Shown piece after piece: positions 1 to 42,989 of a stretch of 64,000 bases of DNA. Source of the DNA: Babylonia areolata (taxonomy: Eukaryota > Mollusca > Gastropoda > Neogastropoda > Buccinidae). Each line of letters opens with the position of its first letter. The first letter of the stretch is position 1. The notes beneath the pieces were generated by a model. The model was not told the origin of the DNA, ran no database searches, and worked only from the letters and a program-made list of their open reading frames with translations. Location of the stretch: contig NC_134883.1 in NCBI RefSeq assembly GCF_041734735.1, forward strand, positions 20,205,247-20,269,246. Reading direction: 5' to 3'. The position numbers and the translations under genes are program-made.

Positions 1-207
1 CATGCCTCCACACATACACAAACAACAGATACACAGGCAAACATCCACACCTCCACACATACACAAACAGATACAAGGGCAAGCATTTACACATGCATAC
101 ACCATGCACAAACATATCTGGGCAAACATCGACACTTACACACACACACACACACAATCATGCATAAACAAAAATTCAGTAAATTAATAACCGAGGAATG
201 TTTGCAG

Positions 208-32605
<32,398 letters not shown>

Positions 32606-34333
32606 GACAGCTGCTGGCAACCACCCACCCAGCCTGAACAAACTGAGTTGTCATGACACTGGAACTATGGAAAGATTACACGGCTAAAATTGTTGGATTA
32701 TGAACATTTTTTTTTTTTACACAGCTTTGTATTATGAAAAATAAAGTTCTTGATGCTGATTGAACAAGCAAACAGAAATTGCCTATACTTAAATTTAATG
32801 ATGGATCTGAATTTGAATGCCGCCAGACGGTAGTTTGTTTTGCTTTGCTAAATATACTGAACAGTAAATCAGATTTGACAAACATGACATTGAAGATATT
32901 TCGGAATATATTGATCAGAATTTGTGGTCCATACAAGGACTTTGGGATGAAAACTGCTGGATTAACTTTTTTTTTTTTTTTTTTTTTTGAGCAAAAAACA
33001 CAAAAAAGAACCGTGATGTTATTGACAATTCTTGTGATGCAGTGAAGCAGCTGCTTGAAAAAAAAATGTGTGCATGATTGAGAGAATGGTTAAAAGTATG
33101 GTATAACTAGGATTGTTTGTGCACATGTGTTGACTGCCTGGATTTCTCCTGAAGTAGACAGGTTCACCGTGGTTTGTACTACTCCACTGATTCTGTAGTT
33201 ATCGGCTGTTGCTTTTGGCTGCTGGGTAGCGAAGGAGGGGGGAGGGTGTGGTGTTTTTTTTTCTGCCTAACTGGTTTACTGCTTTACTTGCATTTAGGTG
33301 AAGAGCCCATTTTGAAAGGTGCTGTGCAGATGGTAGGAAGAATATTCATGTGGCTGTATGAATTATGTGCTGTATCAACTCTGTTCGAATTTGTATCACC
33401 ATACACTTCTGTATTGTAGCGATGTGTTCACACATCCTCATCCATGTGCTGTGAACAAAGGTGGCGTTTGCTTGACAAGTTTATATGACATTTGCTATGT
33501 GGTTTGGATTTGTAGCATGCTAATTGGTTCTACTTGGCCCTGTGCATTGTTAACTATGATTATGTATACATTCAGTAAATAATCTTTCTATAGAAGCTTA
33601 TTTTCTACGGCATTTTTTTCTACTCATATATACACATCTGTTAAGTAACTATGCATTTTTTTAATACGTTATGAAATCTGTTTTTTTTCCCTCCCCAAGA
33701 TCTGTGGATATTTTGTTCTTTGTTTTTCCTGTCTTTGAGAGAATCATTGTGATCCGAGTAGGTGTTGAGTGCCTAAGGGGTTTTGAAAGAAGTTTCTCAA
33801 TCATGACACTGTGTGATTTTTCAAGCCAGTCATTGTTAATATAATATTAACTTTGACAGGCCTGATCTTCTTTGTTAGGAACATGCAGTGCCTCAGTCTT
33901 TTCGTTTTGTTGGCATCCTGCAGTGTGATGCTTGATGAAAGACAGTCAGCATATGACAGTGGCTTTTTAAGGTCACGCTGTACTTTGCAGTCTGTGTGTA
34001 GCTAGGAACTGCAAATCATAAGCCGGTGTGTCTGTTTTGGCCAGGTGTAAGTTAGAATCATCATGGCTTTCTTTTTCCCTCCACAGTTATGTGGTTGCCG
34101 CCATTGGCAATAGGATTTTATTTTTGGTATTTTTCCAATCCCTGTTTGTGCTTATTTTTGGAGTCTGTTGGATGAGGTAGGTAGTTTTTTTTTCCCTGTG
34201 TTCCTTTGGGATCTTGATGATCCTCGATTCCCCCCCTCCTCCCTTGTTATCTCTCTTCCCTCTTTCATTGCCCCTCCTGGCTTCACGCAACTGTAACTTT
34301 TCCAGACTGTTGTCTAACATTTATTACAATAAA
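32606..34333 (+). other. Filamin 3' UTR and possible extended 3' UTR
   Basis: Begins after the filamin stop. A first AATAAA is at 32739-32744. No gene is seen up to a further AATAAA at 34328-34333, so the transcript could use either site. T-rich and AT-rich, no repeat family recognised. Confidence 0.55.
32739..32744 (+). terminator. Filamin proximal poly(A) signal
   Basis: Canonical AATAAA 134 bases after the filamin stop codon. It is the first such hexamer in the 3' UTR. Confidence 0.6.
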
Positions 34334-35175
34334 TCATTTATTTTCGTTTCATATGTTTGAGTGCATTTTGGAAACAGCATCATGGTCATGTGTGCAGCAA
34401 CATTTTACTTACAGTAAATGAATTGAGGAAAGTACATTGGAAAAACATCAGTTCTTAAATGTTTTCTATTTATTGATTTTCAAACACTGCCAGTATTGGA
34501 TGTTTTTGGAGAAGAGATAGGTAAAGAATTTTGCTGCACACAGCATGAAATTTACACGGTTCCCTTTTGGGTTGATCTGTACATGCAGCATTCTATGACA
34601 TAAACAGCTACATATTCCTGTGTTTCACCAGCATTGTACATACTTATCAGAAAGCACAACACATTGACTTATATCCACTTGTGACACTCGAATCATGCAA
34701 ATCATAATAAACATACACATGCTTAACCATTAAAAGTACAACTATTATTGAAAGTCATACTGAAAGGTATAAAAACAAGAACAAGGCCACAAGATGCTCT
34801 TCAGTATGGAAAACTGTCATGTCCGCACAGTTCGACTTAACATTGTCATGCAGCCTAATTTTGTGCAAACACAGCACCACACATGCAGAATTTGCACTGT
34901 ATTAGGCGTACAAATCAAAAATGTATTTCCAGGACACACCTGATTTCACCATCACAAAATAATAAACAATCCTCAAAGATACTCCAGTTGTTTTGAATGT
35001 AGTCTTGTTTTGTTTTTACCTTGCCAGTTAAATGTGATAGTCTGTATGGAAAATGTATTTTATATATGAAACTGGCTGATTGATTGATTCTAGGACACAT
35101 ATTAAACAACCTTTTGGGCAACAGCAGCATTTCAACAGACATTTGAGACGCTATTTTATTTTCCTCCTTGAAGAT

Positions 35176-35775
35176 GTAAACAATTACAGCAACTGAAGGG
35201 GAAATAAGGTGAGCAGCACCCCACCAAATGCTGACATGGCTTACAGGAACTTTTAACATGTGTATTTAATCTTCAGGTACAAACAGGTTTGTACATATTT
35301 GTATTTGTATTTCTTTTTATCACAACAGATTTCTCTGTGTGAAATTTGGGCTGCTCTCCCCAGGGAGAGCGTGTTGCTACACTACAGCGCCACCCATTTT
35401 TTTTGTATTTTTTTCCTGCGTGCAGTTTTATTTGTTTTTCCTATCGCGGTGGATTTTTCTACAAAATTTTGCCAGGAACAACCCTCGGTTTATTGTCTCA
35501 TCCGAATGACTAGCGTCCAGACCACCACTCAAGGTCTAGTGGATGGGGAGAAAATATCGGCAGCTGAGCCGTGATTCGAACCAGCGCGCTCAGATTCTCT
35601 CACTTCCTAGGCGGACGCGTTACCTCTAGGCCATCACTCCACATATAATTGACTTGGGAGATTGGAAAAAATCTCCACCTTTTAACCACCAGGTGTGCTG
35701 AAATCGTGGATCGAACTCGGGCAACTTGAGTGAGAATCTGGCGCTCAAACCATTTGGCCACAGCATCGGTCTTTC
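35176..35775 (-). mobile_element. Nested SINE pair: family B inserted in family A
   Basis: Family A body is visible at about 35222-35276 (CTGACATGGCTTACAGG, TTTTAACATGTGTATTTAAT) and its tRNA-like head at about 35650-35770. Between them lies a family B copy (about 35278-35645) in minus orientation. The B copy shows rc box B at TGATTCGAACC and rc box A at TTACCTCTAGGCCA, so B appears to have landed in A. Confidence 0.7.
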
Positions 35776-36109
35776 CTGGTTCAGTTGTGGGTCTTTCTTT
35801 CAGACCAACATTAACTTGCCGTTGACTCTGTCATGTTTGATGCATGTTGGGTATTTTCATGTCTCCTTAACTCACTCAGTACAGCTAGTCCTCTCTTCTC
35901 CTCTGCACAGACCCCTCGGATGTCCAGTGGATGTCTGAATGACCCAACCTTTAGCTTCCGTCGTCAGAATTGTCGTATTCTTTGTCAACATTCACGTCTT
36001 CAGTATAAGAGCGTTCCGCTTGCAATATTTTGATGATGGTAATTGGGATGAAACGCTGTTAATGTCGTCTCTTTCGCCGTTCGTATGGAGAGAGTTAACC
36101 CACTGAACT

Positions 36110-36335
36110 TTGACATGTTTAACTGGATCTTTAACATGTATCTTTTATCTTATGCCTGCGTATACATGCAAAGGGGAATCAGGCACTAGTAGATCTGCAC
36201 ATATGTTGACCTGGGAGATAGGAAAAATCTCCAGTCTTTACCCACCAGGCACCGTCACCAAGACTTGAACCTGGAACCCTCAGATTGAAAGTCCAGTTCT
36301 TTAACCACTTGGCTATTGAGCCTTGTCCATGCCTT
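36110..36335 (-). mobile_element. SINE family A, truncated copy
   Basis: Contains GGATCTTTAACATG, CACTAGTAGATCTGCACATA, TTGACCTGGGAGAT and a reversed tRNA-like head (TTTAACCACTTGGCTATTGAG). It matches the copy at 22769-23138 but lacks the 3' module. Confidence 0.75.
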
Positions 36336-36373
36336 GAAACACACAAACAGGAAAAAGCCAGGGTTCCAACTGG

Positions 36374-36790
36374 AGCGGTGGCCTAGTGGTAATGTACCTG
36401 ACTTGGAAGGGAGTGTCCTCAGGTTCAAGTTCTGTACACAGACCAGGATTTTTACTTCCCCTCCACTGACTGGTGTTCTGGGTGCCAGTCTTTCAGTTCA
36501 GATGACAAACTGAGTTCCTGTGTGCAGCAAGCACTTAAAAAATGTGAAAGAACACTCAGCAACAAAAAGGCTGCCCCTGGCAAAATTCTGTAGAAAAATC
36601 CACTTAGATAAAACAAATACACATGCAAACAGAGATAAACACACTTGCAAATAGAAAAAGAATAAAGTGTCACTGCATTGCAGCAACATGCTCTCCCCGA
36701 AAAGAACATCATTTTCTTCTTCACACAAAGAATTGTGACGAAAAATACAATGAGATCTATCTGGAAGCAACAGCAGACCACCAGTTGTTC
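36374..36790 (+). mobile_element. SINE family B, older copy
   Basis: Head GCGGTGGCCTAGTGGTAATG (box A) and CAGGTTCAAGTTCTG (box B), then GGCAAAATTCTGTAGAAAAA and the 3' part with CACTGCATTGCAGCAACATG. It is more diverged than the copy at 39684. Confidence 0.7.
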
Positions 36791-36859
36791 AGAACAAATA
36801 CAGTTCACAAATGAAATGTGAAGTTTAGTATCATCATATCATTAAATGAGCGTTTCTCA

Positions 36860-38965
36860 GAGCACCTTCGCTCAATGCGGCTGAACTACAGTGACCCTAT
36901 AGGTCAACACTTCAACAGCCCATTGCACAACTACACCACGAACACGGATTAAAACTGATAAGTGAACCAACCCACAGAAATCAGTGGTCACACACTCGAT
37001 TGGCTTGTGGTTCGGGAGAATATACCCGCCCCCCAGTTTCAGATTAAGGACTTGCCCTTGCTGACCACATGGCAGTCATTTACAACATCCCTTTTAAGAG
37101 ACTCAAAGAAGAAAAACGCCTTGTAACATCATGAAACACCAAAATGATTAATGTTGATCTTTTCCATGCTGACATCAAATCCCTTGTGCAGGAAAATTAT
37201 TCAAACTCATCTCCCCTCAGGATATACAACACCGGCCTCCATCAGATACTGGACAAGCATGCCCCTCTCTCCACTCGCCTTCTCACCGACCATCCCTCTG
37301 ATCCCTGGATGACTGATGAACTGAAGGCCGCCAAGCGTCGGGAACGACAGGCCGAGCACGTCTGGCGCTCCAACAAACTGACAGTCTTCCGTGATACTTA
37401 TGTCAAAGAGCGCAACACACTGAACGCGATGCAGACCACCGCAAAACGTCAATACTTTAGTGTTTCCATCTGCCAGTGCTCCACGTCCAAACAGCTATAT
37501 GCTGTTTCAAACCAACTGACTGGCAAAAGCAAAGAACTGTTACTGCCAGAAGACATTCCTCCTCAGGATCTTCCTGATGCTTTTTGTACATATTTTACTG
37601 ATAAAACCGCTCAACATCCGACGTGAACTGGATGCTTGTCCACCAGAGGATCAGTTTGGTGAATTTAAAGGGGTTTTAATGACATGTTTTAGAACAGTTT
37701 CTGAAAAGACTAAGAGATTTTATTCTTTATTCTCGAGATAAGAACTGTGATTTGGATCCATTACCATCTAACCTTTTAAAGATATGTCTAGATGATCTTC
37801 TCCCCTTGATCACCAGTATTATAAACCACTCTCTGGAGTCAGGCACTGTTGATGAATCTCTCAAATTGGCTATTGTCACCCCACTTTTGAAAAAGCACAA
37901 TCTGGACTCGAATCAACTAAAAAACAAAAACAAAAACAGACAAACTATAAACCCGTGTCTAATCTGTCATTCATTTATAAAATTATTGAGAAAGTTGTAT
38001 TACAGCAGTTACAGGAACATCTAGAGAAAAACGGTCTACTCGAAATTTGTCAGTCAGCATATCGAAAAAACCACAGCACAGAAACAGCTCTTCTCTCTGT
38101 TACAGTCAGTCTTCTTTCAAATACAGACAAAGAACTTGCATCCTTAGTGGCATTCCTAGAACTGTCTGCAGCATTTGATAAAACTGACAACCAAATTCTC
38201 ATCAACCGTCATAGCACTGCCTTTGTCATCCGATCTACTGCTTTAAAATGGTTTTTATAATATCTTTCAAACCGTCAGCTCTGCGTCAAAGTAAATCATA
38301 CCACTTCTAAGGTTGTCCCTCTTGTATTTGGTGTCCCTCCGTGTCAGGGATCAGTTCTGGGACCTATTTTATTCACTTTATATACTCAGCCTTTGTCTGA
38401 CATCATCAAAAGGCATTCATTTGATTTCCATAAGTATGCTGATGACACTGAGTTACAAAAAGCCACCCCACCATCTGAATTCAAAACAGTCATTAACGAG
38501 ACGGAAGCCTGTGTGGCTGATGTAAAGGCGTGGATGGACTCGGACAGAAACAAGTTAAAACTTAATGAAGAGAAAACCGAGCTCTTAGCTGTAGGAGACC
38601 GAGCTCGCCTCAATGAAAAAAAGGGCCCAGTCTCTATCAGCACTTCTACAGTTATTATTTCAAACATCAGCTAATTACCTAGGTGTACATATTGATCAGA
38701 CCTTGACCATGGCCGCGGCTGACCACATTTCACACCTGTGTCGCTCATGCAACGCTAAGATTAAGCCGTTCTGAAAGGTTACTTGAAATCCCACGAACCA
38801 ATTTAAAATGTGCATGGAAAAAGTCTTTCAGGGCATTGGATTGAGTTGTAATGTTTTTATGTTATGTTCATATCTGGTTTGACGATGTAAGGTGCTTTGA
38901 GCAGCATTAGTACTCAGTGGATATCGCGCCATAGAAAAGTTATGAATTATCATTATTATTGCTCA
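36860..38965 (+). mobile_element. Decayed L2/CR1-type LINE
   Basis: Fragments in order: end of the endonuclease (HTLDWLVVRENI near 36990-37025); a linker open frame at 37144-37626 with LLTDHPSDPWMTDELKAAKR; then reverse transcriptase in at least three frames. Visible RT motifs are ELSAAFDKTDNQIL (motif A region), GVPPCQGSVLGPILF (motif B) and HKYADDTEL (motif C). The 3' end has TAAGGTGCTTTGAGCAGC and a TTATCATTATTATTG tail. It is broken by several frameshifts and stops, and most of the 5' end is missing. Age looks considerable, given the number of breaks. Confidence 0.85.
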
Positions 38966-39659
38966 GCTTATTAATTAATATTAAGTACTCAGTAACTGCC
39001 AGTAGACCAAAAACTGGAATGAAACACAGTGGATAGCAAAAGTTCAGGTATTTATGAAACTTTCGCACTCGGACACCACCGATACCAGTAACGAAGGGAA
39101 CGAACTACATTTTGACAACTCTTCCCTGGCTGAACATATTAACAGGGTTACGTCCCTTCTAGTTTGAAGAGTTACCTCCTTTTAGATACCGTTCACACGC
39201 ACTCGACATGTCCTAAACAGCTGTGCATTCATACAGGCCCTCAAGGGTTTTGTTGAGGATCTTAATGGTAACCTGTTTTAGACACTGAACACGACATTAA
39301 GAAGTTTGTGTGTGTGTGTGTGTGTGTGTGTTGTGTGTGTGTGCCCGCGCTGACGTGGGTATATGTAAACTTATTTTTCCAAGCATTCCTCCGGCAATGT
39401 TACAGGCTGTGTGTGAGTGCAGATGGCTGATTGAGCGCGTGCTGTATTCGTGCATGAAATGTGCAAGAGGAATGTTCACACTGAGTTGACTTGCGCAAGT
39501 TGGCTTTTTCCACGTTTCTTCCCCTCCACTCCTCTGTGTGACTGGCGGAGTGAACGTCCACGCCTTGAGAACACAACTCATTTCGTCTGAAAGGAAACTT
39601 GTGGATATTGCCCGCAAGTCTATGCGCTTTTTATGCGATTCATTTTTGATGATGATGAT

Positions 39660-40160
39660 AATAATAATAATAATAATAATGAGTGATGGAGTGGTGGCCT
39701 AGAGGTAACGCGTCCGCCTAGGAAGCGAGAGAATCTGAGCGCGCTGGTTCGAATCACGGCTCGGCCGCCAATATTTTCTCCCCCTCCACTCTGAGACCTT
39801 GAGTGGTGGTGTGGACGCTAGTCATTCGGATGAGACGATAAACCGAGGTCCCGTGTGCAGCATACACTTAGCGCACGTAAAAGAACCCACCGCAACAAAA
39901 GGGTTGTTCCTGGCAAAATTCTGTAGAAAAATCTACTTCGATAGGAAAAACAAATCAAACTGCAGGCAGGAAAAAAACCAAAAAAACACAAAATAAAAAA
40001 AAAACAAAAAAATGGGTGGCGCTGTAGTGTAGCAACGCGCTCTGCCTGGGGAAAGCAGCCCGAATTTCACACAGAGAAATCTGTTGTGATAGAAAAACAA
40101 ACAATCAAACAAACAAAAAAACCAATAAAAAACAAATACAAATATTATTATTATCATTAG
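39660..40160 (+). mobile_element. SINE family B, well-preserved copy
   Basis: Box A GTGGCCTAGAGGTAACGCG at about 39694-39712 and box B GGTTCGAATCACGG at 39746-39759 form a tRNA-like head preceded by (ATA)n. The body has TGAGACCTTGAGTGGTGG, GCACGTAAAAGAACCCACCG and GGCAAAATTCTGTAGAAAAA. The 3' part TGGCGCTGTAGTGTAGCAAC is followed by A-rich sequence. Four related copies occur in this window. Confidence 0.8.
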
Positions 40161-40164
40161 TTAG

Positions 40165-40227
40165 TCTGTACAATATTCCTTGTGACCCCGGTACACTTGG
40201 TAATAAAGACATTCTATTCTATTCTAC
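40165..40227 (+). mobile_element. 3' end of an L2/CR1-like LINE
   Basis: AATATTCCTTGTGACCCCGG, then TACACTTGGTAATAAAGACA and an (ATTCT)n tail. It is nearly identical to the end of the element at 62483-63062, which identifies it as a severely 5'-truncated copy of the same family. Confidence 0.8.
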
Positions 40228-40236
40228 GTTGGGCAG

Positions 40237-40429
40237 ACCTTTGAACTGGCACCGTCAGACGGAGAGAGCAGCCACCAGGACATCAGTGACGGGGCCGACC
40301 TCTGTGGACGTGCTGACTGCAGAACGGAGTGAGGGGAGGACAGTGGTGACCCGGGACAGTGCCACCTGTCATCGAGGCCAGCCGGCGCTACACCGCAAGT
40401 TGCCCGTGCGAGAACACCATTTTTACCAG
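40237..40429 (+). other. Orphan exon-like open block
   Basis: GC-rich 193-base block between a pyrimidine-rich acceptor (CTATTCTACGTTGGGCAG) and a good donor (CCAG|GTCAGT). One frame is open throughout, 64 codons, including RSEGRTVVTRDSATCHRG and HRKLPVREHHFYQ. Base composition differs sharply from its surroundings. I recognise no domain. It could be an exon of an unplaced gene, a pseudogene fragment or non-coding repeat. Confidence 0.25.
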
Positions 40430-40747
40430 GTCAGTCTGTACTTGGCAGTTCATTCCGTGTTTCTGGCAGCAACACCGTTTAGTGGAATGGTCAGCCTGGG
40501 TGTCACAAGAGGTGTTGTTGTCCCAAGAGACAGTTTCCACTGGGTTTCTTTGTGTTTCGTATTTTATTTTCTCCTTGCGTTTCCCGCCATCTATGTCCAT
40601 TCACCACTTTGACAAACTCTGAAATGATCCTCCGCTCCCCCTCCCCACCCCCGAAAAAAAGAAAACCCTTTGACCGACAGTGGTAAACAAGTAATTTCAT
40701 GGAGTGTGCTATCTTTAAAGAATACACATCCCGGTTTATTTTGTTTT

Positions 40748-40799
40748 TTTGACTCACTTGTGTAAACAAAGTGAGTCTATGTTTTAACCCGGTGTTTGG

Positions 40800-40860
<61 letters not shown>

Positions 40861-41035
40861 TGTGTGTCCGTGGTAAACTTTAACATTGACATTTTCTCTG
40901 CAACTACTTTGTCAGTTGACACCAAATTTGGCATAAAAATAGGAAAAATCCAGTTCTTTCCAGTCATCTTGTTTAAAACAATATTGCGCTTCTGGGATTG
41001 GCACAAAAAAAAAAAAAAGAATGAAGCCTAATTAT
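40748..41035. repeat. Interspersed repeat with (GT)n core
   Basis: Starts GACTCACTTGTGTAAACAAA GTGAGTCTATG, has a 59-base (GT)n run at about 40801-40859, then GTCAGTTGACACCAAATTTG GC. I recognise this as a common gastropod repeat. ACTCACTTGTG recurs at 41331-41341, so the element may extend into the inverted-repeat block that follows. Confidence 0.55.
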
Positions 41036-41043
41036 ATGCAAAC

Positions 41044-41708
41044 TGCATTTACTGTTATATTTATATTTTTTGTATTCTCTAAACTTGGCACTTTGATCTG
41101 ATATTCTGACCCAACAGCTAGAGTAGTCATTATTATCATTTTTTGTTCAAACAGGAACTTCTTTTGCTAAGCATGGAATTTTTATTTATTTTGCAAACGT
41201 TTTGGTGCAGATAGTAAAAAGGGGAAATTACTCTGTAATGCTAGTGGAGTTAATTTGCTTTAAACTGATCTTTCTCATCTTAAACATTACATTTTGAAAC
41301 AAGAGAGGCAAGGCCTTCAAGACTCACTTGTGATGCACTTTTTAAAAAAAAATCCAAGCTTTTTATGTATTGAGTATAATTTCAAAATGTAATGTTTAAG
41401 ATGAGAAAGATCAGTTTAAAGCAAACTAAGTTCCCCAGCAGAGTAATTTCCCTTGTTCTGCTATCTACACCAAAACGTTTGCAATAAATAAAACTTCCAT
41501 GCTTAGCAAAAGAAGTTCCTGTTTGAACAAAAAATGATAATAATGACAGATCCTTTGTTGGGTCGAATATCAGATCAAAGTGCCAAGTTTAGAAAATACA
41601 AAAAAATTTAAATATAACAGTAAATGCATTATACTCAATACATAAAAACTTGGATTTTTAAAAAAAAGTGTATCACAAGGAAGGCTTGAAGGCCTTGCCT
41701 TTCTTGTT
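41044..41708. repeat. Interleaved inverted repeats (order A-X-A'-X')
   Basis: Arm A (41044-41297) is the inverted copy of A' (about 41382-41627). The spacer X (41298-41381) is in turn inverted as X' (about 41628-41708). Matching marks: TGCATTTACTGTTATATTTA against TAAATATAACAGTAAATGCA, and AGGCAAGGCCTTCAAG against CTTGAAGGCCTTGCCT. Arms are roughly 90 percent identical by eye. No open reading frame inside. Confidence 0.85.
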
Positions 41709-41908
41709 TATCAATGTGTCACTGGTGATATATTGAAGTAATCGTCTCGAACAATGCCAGTTTTGAGGGGCTAAATCGGGTCCGAAACTCTCCCCCACAA
41801 AGTACAGTCTTTTAAGTCGTGCTCTGATCGTGACCCCAGTTTTGATATTGATGCCCCCCACCCACGTGATGAGTGACGTACGTTTTGTTTCTGGCGGGTG
41901 TGAAAATA

Positions 41909-42278
41909 TGTCAGCCCACGTTTCCTCACTATCCTGCGCTTTCTCACAATTTGAAAATGTAGGGGACACCACCACGTTTTCGCTCTTCACGAGAAAGTGT
42001 GGTCGTTCCCCTGCCACGGTTTCTCTCAATTGCCAGAAATCGTAGGAGGGCGCCCAGCATGATTTCTCACAATTGCCAGAAATCGTAGGAGGGCGCCCAG
42101 CATGATTTCTCACAATTGCCAGAAATCGTAGGAGGGCGCCCAGCATGATTTCTCACAATTGAAAGCGTGGCAGGGGAGCCACGACACTTTCTCGTAAAGC
42201 AGAAAACATGGGGGCGCTCCCTACATTGTCTCTCCATGTGCGAGAAAAAGTGAGATTCCGAGAAAGCGTGGGCTGACA
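41909..42278. repeat. Long imperfect palindrome with 43-bp tandem core
   Basis: Left arm 41909-42030 and right arm 42160-42278 are inverted copies. TGTCAGCCCACG pairs with CGTGGGCTGACA, and ACGAGAAAGTGT and TCCCCTGCCACG occur on opposite strands. Between them are three exact or near-exact 43-bp units with GCCAGAAATCGTAGGAGGGC starting at 42031, 42074 and 42117. Looks like a non-autonomous foldback or MITE-type element. Confidence 0.8.
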
Positions 42279-42506
42279 AGGTGGGTGGTTCAACTGTGAA
42301 TCGTCATTGAAACTGGTCGATTCAGTGGTCTTCACCTGGTGTTTATCAAAGAATGGCGGGAGGGACCACTGAGTCGTTCACTTTGTGGCATGTTCAGATG
42401 TGGAACATTAGCATTTCTAACTCCGGGCGGGGCAGGTCTCCCTGGAGATGGACTAATACCCGTACCCGCCCCGGTGACACAATTGGTAGGGATTCAGAAT
42501 GACATT

Positions 42507-42647
42507 TACTTAGGGGAGGAACGGCTGATTCACAAAGTTGGACTAAAATTATTTTTAACAAATTGTTGCGTGAAGGGGAAGGAATGACCAACGCAAATTA
42601 TTATTCTAAGTCCAACTTTGTGATTCGGCCGTTCCTCCTCCTTGTAA
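42507..42647. repeat. Near-complete palindrome (about 140 bp)
   Basis: GGAGGAACGGCTGATTCACA AAGTTGGACT at 42515-42544 is inverted at 42609-42638 with two mismatches, and similarity extends inward and outward. MITE-like, no coding capacity. Confidence 0.85.
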
Positions 42648-42776
42648 TTTTTTTCTTCCGATTTTGATAACAAAGACATTTTACATTCATTTAGAGGTGT
42701 TTTTTTCCACCACTACTTTTTTCAGAGGAAAAAGCAGCGGTCACACATCTCACATGACAAAATTGCAGTCTGAACG

Positions 42777-42989
42777 AAAGCACATCGCCATGGACCCAAC
42801 AAAAGCTCACCGACATTGCACAAGTCATGGATGCAATACAAAACAAGTGGATTAACATTAAATAACAAAATCTCAAGCATGGCAATGTTACAACACCCCC
42901 CACCCGAAAAAAAGTCCCCCCCCCCTCACTAATCCACTACTTCGCCAAACATTGTCGGTGAGCTTTTGCCCCATGACGATGTGCTTCAA
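42777..42989. repeat. Inverted repeat, arms about 38 bp
   Basis: AAGCACATCGCCATGGACCC with AAAAGCTCACCGACA (42777-42814) is inverted at 42953-42989 (TGTCGGTGAGCTTTTG, CATGACGATGTGCTT). Loop of about 140 bases without a recognised feature. Confidence 0.8.

Noticed and set aside
39297-39617. 106-codon minus-strand open frame near 39.3-39.6 kb
   Set aside because: Part is (GT)n-derived; no splice sites in frame, no domain, and no similarity to neighbouring genes.
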